A program made the translations under genes and the position numbers. From Beroe forskalii (taxonomy: Eukaryota; Ctenophora; Nuda; Beroida; Beroidae), in NCBI GenBank assembly GCA_011033025.1, contig WFMF01000138.1:1-64000 (forward strand): 64,000 bases of DNA, read 5' to 3'. Under the pieces are notes generated by a model that was given only the letters and a program-made list of their open reading frames with translations, was not told the origin of the DNA and did not search any database. This document shows positions 10,983 through 21,779 of this stretch, piece by piece (position 1 is the stretch's first letter; each line of letters begins with the position of its first letter).

Positions 10983-13900
10983 TAGATAGATACCAGTATT
11001 TATATCACCTATACACCTTGTGCAACGTTGTGGCGCCTATTAACTCTGCCTTACGAAATAGATTTACATTGATCAATAATTCCGGGGATCGAAATTTTTG
11101 GGGAACGAAATTTTGGGATTTTTTTGGAAATATTACGCATGTTAATGTTTGATGATGGCGTCATATTGATATTTTGTGGGGAACGAAAATATGGGGATTT
11201 TTTTTGAAAAATCCCCAAATTGCGAATGTTATATATTTGTCTCGTAAGGTAGTTAAGCTGGTGACATGACATTGTGATAATGAACTTGTACTGCGAGAAA
11301 AATTAGAAAATGATAAACTAGGAAACGAAGGTTGCGGGCCTTTGAAATATATAGGTAGCAATACCAAAGCACGTAATAGAGTAACTATTATTTGACACCT
11401 AGTAAGCTAGTACCTGTATTATGATATGTTCACTAATATATGCATTAGTTCAGCATTATGCCTCTGCATTTATTCGCATATTACTGGGATACAAGAAGCT
11501 GCGTTTATCTCGCGTGTTTCGTAACGGATTCCTATAAATTGAGTGTGAGGAAAGCTGGAGTAGCACTGAGTATTCTGTGTGTTCTGCCTTCATTTTGTGC
11601 GTTGTGTACGAAAATCTAAGTAATAAGTTGGATTAGTTGATTATGAAAAATCTGTTTAATCTGTTTAATAAATCTGTTTAATAAATAATCCCGAACCACC
11701 AAATAATCGAGCCACCAAATAATCGAGTGCTTCGTACACTGTAAAGTGTAAACTGTATAGTGCTGTGTACGCTGTACTGACATATAGTTTTCAAGTGTAT
11801 ATCAGTGTATCGTGAATCGTCCCGTCTTCATTTTTCTCAATTTGTTGCGGAGTAAAGTATTGATCCGTTTGATGATCAGTATGAGAGAAGGTAAGACATG
11901 TAAAGATGCATATAGAAAAGGTGCGCGAAGGGATCTATTTCAGATAGAATCATGCGTTGTGGGTTCTATCTGATAGAAGTTCGCACAGAGCACGAAGTTT
12001 CATTCTTTGTGTAATCCCGAGACGAAGTCGAGAGGGATTGCATTTTAATAATAGATCTGAGACCCTCGTGTCTTCTGTCTATGTATTTAAACTTTTACAA
12101 TCTTTGCGCAATATTGTGATATTAAGAGTGATCCCTTAAAGTCTTTATCTGCCACATCAAGAACCTGCTGATTATTGACAGGCAAATACTATTAAGCAGT
12201 CAAAATGTAATAATACAATAAGTGTACATTACTACCATTTAACAGTTCACTCCATTTCAGAGACTACAATACGTCACAGTTCACTACATTTAAGAGACTA
12301 CTATAGTACTATATAAAATAAATAAATGTGAACCATTTGTTAAACGCCTTATAGCTTAAATAGGATTCAAAATTTTTAAAGATTAACCCAAAAATCAAAT
12401 CCTGCTCTCTAAAGCGTCTCATAAAATTTACTTTCAATCAATGTCATGTGAATATGCACATAAAAATCTCCTGGCTGTAAATCGTTAGAACATAACACTT
12501 TAATAGTATTTCAATGTTAAAATTATGAAAGCATATTTCAAGCAAATTACAAGCATATTTCAATCATAAATCACAGTTCACTCCTTTTCAGAGACTACAA
12601 TACGGAAGTTGATGAAGTCCTATACGGACAGCAGATCACCCAAACAACTTAGTAAGATTAATAACGAACTGGCGGATGTACAGAGGATAATGGTTCAGAA
12701 CATTGAGGACGTGATCCAGAGGGGCGAGCAACTCAGTGGTATGTGATATCGTCATTCACTTGATCATTACAGTGCGTTTTGGTACGTTTGACTGGGCGTG
12801 CTCAGGACATCTGTGTCGTGCGCGTCTACTTCCAGCTCAGCGATGAGTTCAGTAAACGACCGAGTTCAGGTTCTTAGCCGAGGCCGAGTTTGCATCGTTA
12901 AGGCCGGAGCCGAGGCCGAGACCGAGGCCGAGGCCGAGTTCATATAACTTTCGTGAAGCTACAATGTTATATTGCCATAATTTTCTGTAAAACTATTTTA
13001 AAAGAATCTTTTGGCCTTTTGTCGATTCTATCGGTTAAATTTGATAAATTTCTTATGCTAAATTTTAATCTATAGAAAATTTTAGCTTGTTTGACCCTAA
13101 AATTCAGCCTGTGTTTTGAAATGGCACATAAAATTCTGGCGATTAGCTAGGTATCAAACTCGGCAAAATGAAGCAAAATTTGGCCGAGACCGAGGACGAG
13201 TTTGAAAAAAGGGCCGATTTTGACCGAGGCCGAGTACTCGGTCGTTTACTGGATGAGTTGTTGTTCACAGCAGTGTACCCCAGAACAGGAGGTCTATCTT
13301 GGAACTCCTTAAGGAACTTGCCCAAACCGATCTTGAAGCTATCGAGTATAGCCTCTATATACTGTAGTTTTAAAACGGTGATATATCAATAATTATCACA
13401 CCCTAATTTTATCCACAGGAGGCTGACAATGAGCCCTCGATATCAATCCGCCACGGCTCAGTGATTACACAATATTTTCGTCACAATTGGCAAATTTTAC
13501 GTCGCGTCGACGTACGCAGCGGCGACTCATTTTTAACACTACTTGCGCTTAATTTGCGCGCATGGGCTAAATTTGCGCGCGCTGCAACATCATTTATTGA
13601 GTCGTGGCAAATTTCGAAAAACGATACGTCATTTTAATTTTAACGTTTAATTGGATTACCTCTGAGCTCATGCAGTGATTTGAGATGCCACGTAAATCGA
13701 GTTTTATTTCACGAGCATTTCAAATTGATGTTAGATTTGAGGGTTTTATTTGGTTCATTATTATGACATTTCTCCTAATCAATCAAACCCATCAATGATC
13801 AAAACACCAAAAACCTTTCACCGCATATCCCATTATAATTTCAGTGCTCGATAACAAAGCAAACAACCTCTCGATGATGTCGCAACAGTACAAGAAAGAG

Positions 13901-13999
13901 TCCCATCAGTTGAACCTCAATGCCCAGCAATGGAAGTACATAGCCGCTGGGGTGGGATGCGTGTTAATGTTCCTATTCCTACGATACTGGGTCTTCTGA
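10589..13999 (+). CDS. SEC22: SEC22-type vesicle R-SNARE, 3' exons
   Basis: SEC22 is an R-SNARE of ER-Golgi transport. Two exons are clear: 12592-12738 and 13845-13999, in matching phases (1 then 1). They encode SNARE-motif text (NNELADVQRIMVQNIEDV, IQRGEQLS, LDNKANNLS) that closely matches animal SEC22b, with the zero-layer Arg kept in IQRGE. The protein ends in a single membrane anchor (YIAAGVGCVLMFLFLRYW) and stop TGA at 13997-13999. The preceding exon end, RPYTFIEF plus a phase-1 donor, lies in the tandem array from 10589 (first copy ends 10613) and joins in frame. The longin-domain exons further 5' are not found in this window, or have been displaced by transposons. The last large intron carries an hAT-like MITE at 12850-13251. 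Polyadenylation signal at 14693. Confidence 0.88.
11039..11256. mobile_element. MITE in a SEC22 intron
   Basis: Short inverted ends, TTAACTCTGCCTTACGA at left and TCGTAAGGTAGTTAA at right, enclose about 220 bp with further internal duplications (GGGGAACGAAA seen twice). No coding frame. Confidence 0.55.
12243..12303 (+). repeat. Duplicated 3' splice site of SEC22 exon (decoy)
   Basis: CACTCCATTTCAG then AGACTACAATACG at 12248-12273 nearly repeats the true acceptor and exon start at 12579-12604, about 330 bp upstream of it. A third, weaker copy (TTCACTACATTTAAG, AGACTAC) follows directly. If the first copy were spliced in, translation would meet TAA within about 55 bases, so it is probably non-productive. 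Confidence 0.75.
12850..13251. mobile_element. 402-bp hAT-like MITE with 8-bp target duplication
   Basis: Terminal inverted repeat CAGTAAACGACCGAG / CTCGGTCGTTTACTG, flanked by the perfect 8-bp direct repeat GATGAGTT at 12842-12849 and 13252-13259. CAG...CTG ends and an 8-bp duplication are the signature of hAT transposons. The interior carries GGCCGAG-rich runs and no transposase, so it is non-autonomous. It lies in the last SEC22 intron. Confidence 0.88.
13260..13844. other. SEC22 intron sequence
   Basis: AT-rich intron with a GC-rich patch of GCGCG/CGTCG motifs near 13500-13590. No exon or repeat recognised. Confidence 0.5.
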
Positions 14000-14166
14000 T
14001 GACACACTTCACAGTTTAATTTGTCAGGCCTTGCCAGACCCTTGAAAATAAGGGGTCTGACAACGTCAGACAAAGTTTAATTTAGTTTTCAAATAATGAT
14101 AATTTGAGAGAAATGGGGAAGTTGCAAGTGCGGGGTGACCGGTGAATGCGATTCACACAACAGTGT

Positions 14167-14416
14167 AAGGCATATGTGTCTTCATAGGCCGAAAACAACA
14201 GGTTGAAAAGTAGGTCGAAATGACATGTAGAATTTTACTGTGCCCCAGTCTGGATGGTTTTCACAACAGTAACTATCTTCTCCTCATCTCTCTTGAAGAT
14301 TGAAAGCATGATCTGCAATTTCCAAGCCAAGAAGGGTCTTTATTGAGCCCTTTCTACCTTTCTTTTCAACCTACTTTTCGACCTGTTGCTTTCAACCTAT
14401 GAGCACACATATCAGT
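14167..14416. mobile_element. 250-bp MITE with about 50-bp inverted ends
   Basis: The left arm from ATATGTGTCTTCATAGG through AACAGGTTGAAAAGTAGGTC is mirrored at the right by TACTTTTCGACCTGTTG and CCTATGAGCACACATAT. The element lies in the SEC22 3' region and would be part of the 3' UTR if the signal at 14693 is used. Right-arm-like pieces (TTTTGACCCATAAGCACACATGCG) recur near 50430-50510 and, more diverged, near 63640-63750, so the family is dispersed. Confidence 0.65.
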
Positions 14417-14692
14417 AAGTGCTATGGCCCAGTTTAATTGAACAATTCAAGTAATGGATACTTAAATCCGAGTTGAATTCAATTGTGCGATGTAGTTTTG
14501 TGCGTTTTGCCCCAAAAAATTTATGTTGTGACCTTTCCTTGAATTGGACGTTAACAAGATAAAAGTTTCTGTTTTTAATTTACTTAATACTTAGGGATCT
14601 TCAACTTATGACCTGATCTTGTTGGTTATAGTATCTGTATCGTAATTAATGCTGCTAGCGCATTCGAAACCCTTTTCCGCCCTTCCCTCTCC

Positions 14693-14698
14693 AATAAA
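14693..14698 (+). terminator. Polyadenylation signal, SEC22
   Basis: AATAAA, about 690 bp after the SEC22 stop codon, followed by a second overlapping AATAAA. First canonical signal on the plus strand after the gene. The distance implies a long 3' UTR that includes the MITE. Confidence 0.45.
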
Positions 14699-15640
14699 TA
14701 AAAGGAAAACAAATTGGATTTTCATTGTTGGACTCAAGTTTGAGCACGGAGTTCACTAAAATAATTTCAATGGACGATACTCATTGGAGAAAATAATATT
14801 CGGAGAAGTCAAAGAATCTTTCCTGTTTTGGCTTTTAATACTCGTTTGAATAAAGTTTTTCATCCGATGCGGTCTGAGACGTAAGGTTTTTTAGACTTAT
14901 CTGTTTCCCTAGTCCTCATTCCCATATTTTCGTTTTGACTAAAGTAAACTGATGGTGAATGTATAAACTTGATTTTAGCTAGATCACCGTTTAAGAAGAT
15001 TATTGCATGGGATTCGTCAACGAAGGAAGTTCACGCTTCCACGCCAAACGGCCAGGAAAGAGGACGTATTTCGCCCTAGTTCAGCATTTCGTAAAATTCA
15101 GACCCCAGTTTACTTTGGTAGGCAAATACTTTTGGTTGTTTTGTTTATGAAAACGCAAATGATTAATCTTTTAAGCTAGTAATTTGCATGGTACTTCTAA
15201 TTCTATTGATAACGCGTTATGTAGATTCAGATGATAATTTAACTTGAGTTTGAATGATACTAACTTTATTTTGTTTGATAATTAAATTCATTGTTAAAAT
15301 GTATTTACAATATTATACATATAGAAAACAATTATTTTAATTCAATACATATTTCATAGTTAATTATTAAATGAAATGGTCAGCTCACAAGTTATAATAA
15401 TACAAATATTGCGTACCTTAATTCCTAGGTTATTCGTAGATAAATGTTTCAAATAACAAACCATCAATAATAACGAAAACAGATTAGAAGTTACAGCAAA
15501 CTTAATTAATTATCAAAGAATATACCATACTGCATTACCGCCCCAGTAAAAATAAAAACATCCAAACCAAACATTCAGAGACTTTCTGCTGAAAGATTCA
15601 TTCCATTATCAGTCATAAATTCAACTTCTACGATGAAACA
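14699..15640. other. Intergenic, convergent gene ends
   Basis: Spacer between SEC22 (+) and the secreted repeat protein (-). AT-rich from 15180 on. On the minus strand AATAAA-like sequence occurs near 15265, a possible end of the repeat-protein transcript. Confidence 0.4.
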
Positions 15641-15646
15641 ATGAAG

Positions 15647-18127
15647 CTAGCCTATTTTATCCCAAAAAGAAGTGGTGCTCTCTGATTCGCTGTCTTCTTG
15701 GTTATCATCCATCTGTTTTGCATCTCCCTCGGTCGGACCCATGTTTTCTTGTGACCAAGTCTGTTCATTCTGATCCATGTTGTCTTGTGACCAGGTCTGT
15801 TCATTCTGATCCGTGTTGTCTTGAGACCAAGTCTGTTCATTCTGTTCCATGTTGTCTTGTGACCAGGTCTGTTCATTCTGATCCATGTTGTCTTGTGACC
15901 AGGTCTGTTCATTCTGATCATCCGTATTTTCTTGTGACCAGGTCTGTTCATTCCGATCCATGTTATCTTGTGACCGAGTCTGTTCATTCTCATTCATGTT
16001 GTCTTGTGACCAGGTCTGTTCATTCTGATCCGTGTTTTCTTGTGACCAAGTCTGTTCATTTTGATCCGTGTTGTCCTGCGACCAAGACTGTTCATTCTGA
16101 TCCGTGTTGTCTTGAGACCACGACTGTTCATTCTGATCCATGTTGTCTTGTGACCAGGTCTGTTCATTCTGATCCATGTTGTCTTGTGACCACGTCTGTT
16201 CATTCTGATCCGTGTTGTCTTGCGACCAGGTCTGTTCATTCTGATCCATGTTGTCTTGTGACCAAGTCTGATCATTCTGATCCATGTTGTTTTGTGACCA
16301 GGTCTGCTCATTCTGATCCGTGTTGTCTTGCGACCACGTCTGTTCATTCTGATCCATGTTGTCTTGTGACCAGGTCTGTTCATTCTGATCCATGTTGTCT
16401 TGCGACCAAGTCTGTTCATTCTGATCCGTGTTGTCTTGTGACCAAGTCTGTCCATTCTGATCCATGTTGTCATGTGACCACGCCTGTTCATTCTGATCCG
16501 TGTTATCTTGTGACCACGTCTGTTCATTCTGATCCATGTTGTCTTGTGACCACGTTTGTTCATTCTGATCCATGTTGTCTTGCGACCAAGTCTGTTCATT
16601 TTGATCCGTGTTGTCTTGTGACCAGGTCTGCTCATTCTGATCCGTGTTGTCTTGCGACCACGTCTGTTCATTCTGATCCATGTTGTCTTGTGACCAGGTC
16701 TGTTCATTCTGATCCATTTTGTCTTGCGACCAAGTCTGTTCATTCTGATCCGTGTTGTCTTGCGACCACGTCTGTTCATTCTGATCCATGTTGTCTTGTG
16801 ACCAGGTCTGTTCATTCTGATCCATGTTGTCTTGCGACCAAGTCTGTCCATTCTGATCCATGTTGTCATGTGACCACGCCTGTTCATTCTGATCCATGTT
16901 GTCTTGTGACCAGGTCTGCTCATTCTGATCCGTGTTGTCTTGCGACCACGTCTGTTCATTCTGATCCATGTTGTCTTGTGACCAGGTCTGTTCATTCTGA
17001 TCCATGTTGTCTTGCGACCAAGTCTGTTCATTCTGATCCGTGTTGTCTTGTGACCAAGTCTGTCCATTCTGATCAATGTTGTCATGTGACCACGCCTGTT
17101 CATTCTGATCCGTGTTATCTTGTGACCACGTCTGTTCATTCTGATCCATGTTGTCTTGTGACCACGTTTGTTCATTTTGATCCATGTTGTCTTGCGACCA
17201 AGTCTGTTCATTCTGATCCGTGTTGTCTTGTGACCAAGTCTGTCCATTCTGATCCATGTTGTCATGTGACCACGCCTGTTCATTCTGGTCCGTGTTATCT
17301 TGTGACCAGGTCTGTTCATTCTGATCCGTGTTATCTTGTGACCACGTCTGTTCATTCTGATCCATGTTGTCTTGTGACCACGTCTGTTCATTCTCATTCA
17401 TGTTATCTTGCGGCCAATTCAGTTCCTCTCCTTTCTGATTCATGTTTGGGAACCAAGTTTCGCTGTTATCACGTGGTCCGCTAGGAGTAACGCGTGATGT
17501 TTCTGAGCTTCCAGTTCCACTGCTGTGCGTGTTCATTCTGTGAGAATGTGGGTACATTCCCCAACTATCTGAACTGACATCAATCCCAGGGTATGGAGAT
17601 CTGGAACTGTTTTCATCATTCGACACAGCCGGCACCCACTGCTCACTGCCGTCTTCATCGTTATTGTGCCATTCCTCACTTGTTTTCCATTCGTGAGTCT
17701 TGTCCCATTCCTCAGTCGTCTTCCAATTTCCACCCTTGTGCCATTCGTCGCTCGTTCGCCAATGTCCACTTTTGCCCCCGTCAGTGCCCATTTTCTCAGT
17801 TGCTCCTTGGAACCATGTGGTCTGCTCGCTTGACTCTGAAGGGACTGTATTGGTGCTGTGAGAGGAGCCATCTGTTGATGACGTAGAGGCCGAAGATGAT
17901 GACGACTCACTTGAGCTGGAACTGTGAGGTGAAGACGATGTGCTGTGAGAAGACGATGAGCTGTGTGGAGAAGAGGACCGAGCGTCCTTGTGTTCCTCAT
18001 TTGGGGATGCAGATGGTTGTTCAGTGGTAAATGTAAACATTCCATGATTGTGTTCTTTCCATCCGCGAGGTCTGGCTTCAATCACCGATATTACCAGTAA
18101 AACAGAAAACAGTTTCACGATAATCAT
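15647..18127 (-). CDS. Secreted Trp/Gln/Asn-rich 12-residue repeat protein
   Basis: A single open frame of 826 codons. Residues 1-19 form a clear signal peptide (MIIVKLFSVLLVISVIEA, cut probably before RPR). Residues about 45-95 are Ser-rich with short SSPHSSSSS runs. Residues about 110-160 hold Trp-bearing units such as GHWRTSDEW and GNWKTTEEW. From about residue 240 to 795 there are about 46 tandem copies of a 12-residue unit, consensus DQNEQTWSQDNM, alternating Met/Thr at the last place; some units have AWSHDN and DQNGQ. The end is acidic (residues ~800-826). No Cys is seen in the repeat. Long, unbroken coding repeats with mostly silent or conservative changes argue for selection. A structural, adhesive or matrix role is inference from composition; no family recognised. 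Large frames on the other strand and in another frame are shadows of the 36-bp repeat. Confidence 0.85.
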   Translation of the reverse strand: MIIVKLFSVLLVISVIEARPRGWKEHNHGMFTFTTEQPSASPNEEHKDARSSSPHSSSSSHSTSSSPHSSSSSESSSSSASTSSTDGSSHSTNTVPSESSEQTTWFQGATEKMGTDGGKSGHWRTSDEWHKGGNWKTTEEWDKTHEWKTSEEWHNNDEDGSEQWVPAVSNDENSSRSPYPGIDVSSDSWGMYPHSHRMNTHSSGTGSSETSRVTPSGPRDNSETWFPNMNQKGEELNWPQDNMNENEQTWSQDNMDQNEQTWSQDNTDQNEQTWSQDNTDQNEQAWSHDNMDQNGQTWSQDNTDQNEQTWSQDNMDQNEQTWSQDNMDQNEQTWSQDNTDQNEQAWSHDNIDQNGQTWSQDNTDQNEQTWSQDNMDQNEQTWSQDNMDQNEQTWSQDNTDQNEQTWSQDNMDQNEQAWSHDNMDQNGQTWSQDNMDQNEQTWSQDNMDQNEQTWSQDNTDQNEQTWSQDKMDQNEQTWSQDNMDQNEQTWSQDNTDQNEQTWSQDNTDQNEQTWSQDNMDQNEQTWSQDNMDQNEQTWSQDNTDQNEQAWSHDNMDQNGQTWSQDNTDQNEQTWSQDNMDQNEQTWSQDNMDQNEQTWSQDNTDQNEQTWSQNNMDQNDQTWSQDNMDQNEQTWSQDNTDQNEQTWSQDNMDQNEQTWSQDNMDQNEQSWSQDNTDQNEQSWSQDNTDQNEQTWSQENTDQNEQTWSQDNMNENEQTRSQDNMDRNEQTWSQENTDDQNEQTWSQDNMDQNEQTWSQDNMEQNEQTWSQDNTDQNEQTWSQDNMDQNEQTWSQENMGPTEGDAKQMDDNQEDSESESTTSFWDKIG
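15720..17400 (-). repeat. 36-bp coding minisatellite with higher-order units
   Basis: About 46 copies of a 36-bp unit inside the secreted repeat protein. Variants recur in order: a block of about five units beginning with the AWSHDN variant followed by the DQNGQ variant appears several times (for example starting near 17280, 17100, 16880 and 16490 on the minus strand), so recent growth was by block duplication of roughly 180 bp rather than single units. Confidence 0.85.
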
Positions 18128-19560
18128 TTCTTCCTGGATAAAAATGATTGGTGTTAGAAAGTTTGAAAAATCAGAATTTTATTAGAGCAAAAGCCAAATT
18201 CAAGGACTTAGGAATTCAAAATCGTCCAGTTTGCTTTAGTTAATTATGCGTGGGGAATGGGGAAACTAAATTCAATGTGCGTGTCATCCAAAATATTTCA
18301 TCATAAATTGAAAAATAGAATGGATCAATTAAAGTCCATTCAGTTATATTTCATTTAAGCTATCAAACTGACTGTGCAACATATTATTCATTAAATGGGC
18401 CTCATCAGATCAATCAACAGGCAACACAAATAACAACTCTTTAAGGACATCAGGCAATTATAGTGCGTGACTGCAAGAAATGATGTATGAAATTGGTCAT
18501 TGCTCCTTTATAAAATTTAGTTCAGGACATGGGTTGTTTCGCACAACAGCCCGCGCCGCGCAATGAAAATCTGCTGCGCGCGCTCGTTGATAACGGGCGC
18601 GCGCGGCAGAACAATTTAGTGGCGCTGTATTACCCAAACTAGGCCTCAAATTGTCTCATGATAATTGGTATGTGGTCATGACATCATCAAATAATAGCTC
18701 GGGGTATGGAGTTACATTTCAAGTGCATTGAAACAGGACACTTCAGTAAATTCAAATTCAGTTGGTTCACATGGTAACGAAACTGAAAAGCTATTTGATC
18801 ACGTCAATGTTTTCGCGTGTTACTGTTTATACGAATTTTTGTGCTACCGCGGCAATAATTGCCATTAACGTCCTCCACGACAAATGTACCATTAGAAAGT
18901 GCTGCACGCAACATCGATTACAGTGGATGGACCAGTAAAAATGAGATATTAGAAGTGGGTGAGAGTATGGCACGAATGAAAAAGCAGATAAGTTTCGTAT
19001 TCTGACTTGCAATAGCATATCAGCAACTGTGAAACCAGAACATGTCAACTAGTTTTATACTTCAGGACTCAACCACTGATGTCATTCACTTCCTCCAGGC
19101 TGTTAGATAGTTTCTTGTGCTTGTCAGGAGTTCAGAATGCATGACCGCATAACTGCACATTTAGTAACACAGAAAAATGTTTCAGTTCGGCACGTCAGCA
19201 ACATTGCTTGGGATGTGACAGTGGAATGTGTCAGTAAAGACCAAGGGAACCTCAATTTAATGATTGTTGCTCTGTTGATGTAATTGTTGGAAAATACTAT
19301 GAAATTTATCAAAATTCAGCTCTTTCCTTAGTATTCCCTGACAGGAATCAGTTAAAACATCATTTTCAAAAAAGATTTGGCAAATAATGTACATATTCTG
19401 ATACAAGTTATCTAAACCAAATGAAAAACTTGTTTTGGATAAAACCAGCAAATTGTTTAATAAATACCTTTCATTCTGAAATTTACATGTTACTCAGTCT
19501 TTCATATCAAACTTTCTATCAGAATCTTTTGTTCAAAATCTGCTAAAATATTGTTAAATT
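18128..19560. other. Upstream region of the repeat-protein gene
   Basis: Probably holds the promoter of the repeat-protein gene (minus strand). A GC-rich block of CGCG/GCGC motifs lies at 18545-18620 in otherwise AT-rich DNA. No other gene is supported; short ORFs here are not convincing. Confidence 0.35.
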
Positions 19561-19567
19561 AAATTAT

Positions 19568-19640
19568 ACGACGGAAGTTCGAACGACGGAAGTCAGAACC
19601 GACGGAAGTTCGAACAAAATGAGCAGTTCTGAATTCCGTC
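19568..19640. repeat. GACGGAAGTTCGAA motif cluster, left
   Basis: Three copies of GACGGAAGTTCGAA or a variant, then the inverse-type GAATTCCGTCGCC. Similar clusters flank the other side of the MULE-like element (27906-27932) and occur densely at 29040-29145. Confidence 0.7.
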
Positions 19641-20699
19641 GCCAAACCTTATACTCGAGTAGCAGCGTGTAGTTGTGTATGCACTTCATTGCCCAGATTT
19701 TTTGACGGTTGCACGTTGTTCTCCAGGCAATTGTGGTCCAGAATCACCTTGGTACCACTTTTGTATCGCTAGACACATGTCTGTAGGGCCACGCCCATGC
19801 CACGCCCTTAAGCGCGTATGGGGAAATTCATATCTCAGCTTCAGAAGGTCGTAGAGACTCCGTTTTGGGCTCAAACGAAGCGCAATGACCACGTTTTATG
19901 CAATTTTAGTGCGAATAGGCCTAAAAATGCCCAGGAAAAAAGTTATGGACCAAAAACTGGTTTTCCAGTGTATCGCAAGGAAGTTACAGATGTTTATTTT
20001 GTATCTTGGTCTAGGAAGGTCCTAGAGACTTCGTTTTGGGCTCAAAAGAATCACAATGACCATGTTTTTTATGCAATTTGAGTGTGAATATGCGTCAAAA
20101 TGCCCAGGAAAAAAGTTATGGACCAAAACCGGGTTTTTCAACTTGTATTGCAAGCAAATTACACATGTTTATATTCATATCTCAGCCTAAGAAGATCACA
20201 GAGATTCCATTTTGGGCTATAAAACGAAGCACAGTGGCCATGTTTATGTTTAACTTTCATTAAACATTAGGCCAAAAATGAACTTAAAAAATGTTATGAA
20301 GTTATGAGCCAAAAACCGATATTTGGGCACCTGCAAGACACTGTAGAGGGCATTTTTGCATCTTGACCCAGGAAGGTCGTACTTAGAGACTTATAAGTCA
20401 GCTCAAAACCGCAATGGCCATGTTTATAGTTAATTTTATATTAGGGACTTGAAATAAAAGTATAGCCCAAAGAGCACAAAACTTTAAAACTAGGTCTTGG
20501 GACATAAGCAACTCATATGCATTGGCGTTTTTGCCCAAAAAGGTGTACTGTACTCAGCACAACCCACATGTGTACAATTCTCTTTTGCTTGAAAATATAT
20601 TCACTTTATGGAGACAATTGAATTCTATTATGTCTTGTATGAAAACCATATTTAGTCATAAATTCATGGTTGTGGGCAAGACGAGGACGGTCAAAGGGG

Positions 20700-21110
20700 T
20701 GAGGAGTCAAGGATGATCAAGCCGAACAGGACATCCCCCGACCAGCTTCTTTTACACTTTCAAAAGGAGAGGGTCTCCATGCTGCTTCTCCATGCAATTT
20801 ATCAGAAGTCAAGCCAGATGATGTTGGTACCTTTTTCTCTTGCCTGTGGTGTACTCAAGGGTAGTGAACCAGGCAGGAGAAGAGGGGTTGGTAGCGGTGT
20901 TGTAGCGGTGTTGTAGCGATGGTAGCAGATGTTGAAGAGGGGTTAGAAGGTGTGGGTTGTGGGAGCAGTGCCTAAGGGAGGTGCTGCAACAGTGGAACAA
21001 GATGAGGAGGGGAAGGAGGAAGAAAGTGCGACATTTGACCCCCCGACATTACATCCCCCGACATTACATCCCCCGACATTACATCCCCCGACATCCGACC
21101 CCCGTAGTTA
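20700..21110. other. Interior of the MULE-like element with CCCCCGACAT repeats
   Basis: Four copies of ACATCCCCCGACATT-type sequence at 21040-21100; the inverse form (GTAGTGTCGGGGGATG) occurs at 25075-25125. These are inner inverted repeats of the same element. No gene recognised. Confidence 0.5.
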
Positions 21111-21724
21111 CTAAAAATGTGATAGACAGGATTTGATATGTAGTTGAGCAATTCCAGTCAGGAGGGTGTCAGCAGAAGGTCTGGAGTAGTTCCGGAGGAG
21201 GTTCTGGATCCTGTCGTTCCTCCTTCTCTCCAGGACAGATGACTTGAACACGTCTTCTCCAGTAACACGGAACACCTGGCTCTGGAGAGGTTCTGCTGCG
21301 TCTGAAAAGTGTCTTGAGGAGGGTCCAGATGGAGGGGTGGTGGCAGGGACAGCAGGGAGTTGAAGGAGTGGTGAAAGGACTCCAGGGCGTTGGTTGTGCG
21401 GGCAGATCCAGCCAAAGCTCTGTTCCACATGTGGAGGGAAGATCGGGAGAAGTCGTCCTCCAGCTGGAAGTCCGATCCAGGTCCTCTCGAAGTAGGCCAG
21501 AAGTGGGAGCTCATCTGCCAGGAAGGTGATGGAGATGGACTCGAAGATAGCCACAACATTCGCAACAGGAACTGCTGGTACTCCCTCAACAGGCCATGCT
21601 CCTTAACCTGGACACCCAGCCGCTTGCACATAGTTGCCAAATTTTGGAAAAACCGTCGCAGGGCAAGATTTTTGACGAAAAGAAGGGCAAAAAGAAGGGC
21701 AATAGGTACCTTTTTGCGGAGCAA
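21111..21724 (-). pseudogene. MULE transposase, C-terminal part, frameshifted
   Basis: Two overlapping minus-strand frames together read the C-terminal half of an animal Mutator-like transposase. One gives CKRLGVQVKEHGLLREYQQ and later HMWNRALAGSARTTNALESF, where the RTTNxxExxH-type block is typical. The other gives ELPLLAYFERTWIGLP, matching the LLxYFExTYIG block that normally lies between them. The need to swap frames at least twice shows the copy is dead. Confidence 0.72.
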
Positions 21725-21779
21725 AATTGGTCATTTTAGCAGGCAAATCACCTGATGAACAAATGCTACTATAGGCTTT

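Noticed and set aside
15994..17397. 467-codon minus-strand ORF with RMNRxGHKTTWI repeats
   Set aside because: Same strand but shifted frame of the same 36-bp repeat; no signal peptide and no unique N- or C-terminal part.
15718..17484. 588-codon plus-strand ORF with SVHSDPCCLVT repeats
   Set aside because: Antisense shadow of the 36-bp coding repeat; the minus-strand frame has a signal peptide and a sensible start and end, this one does not.
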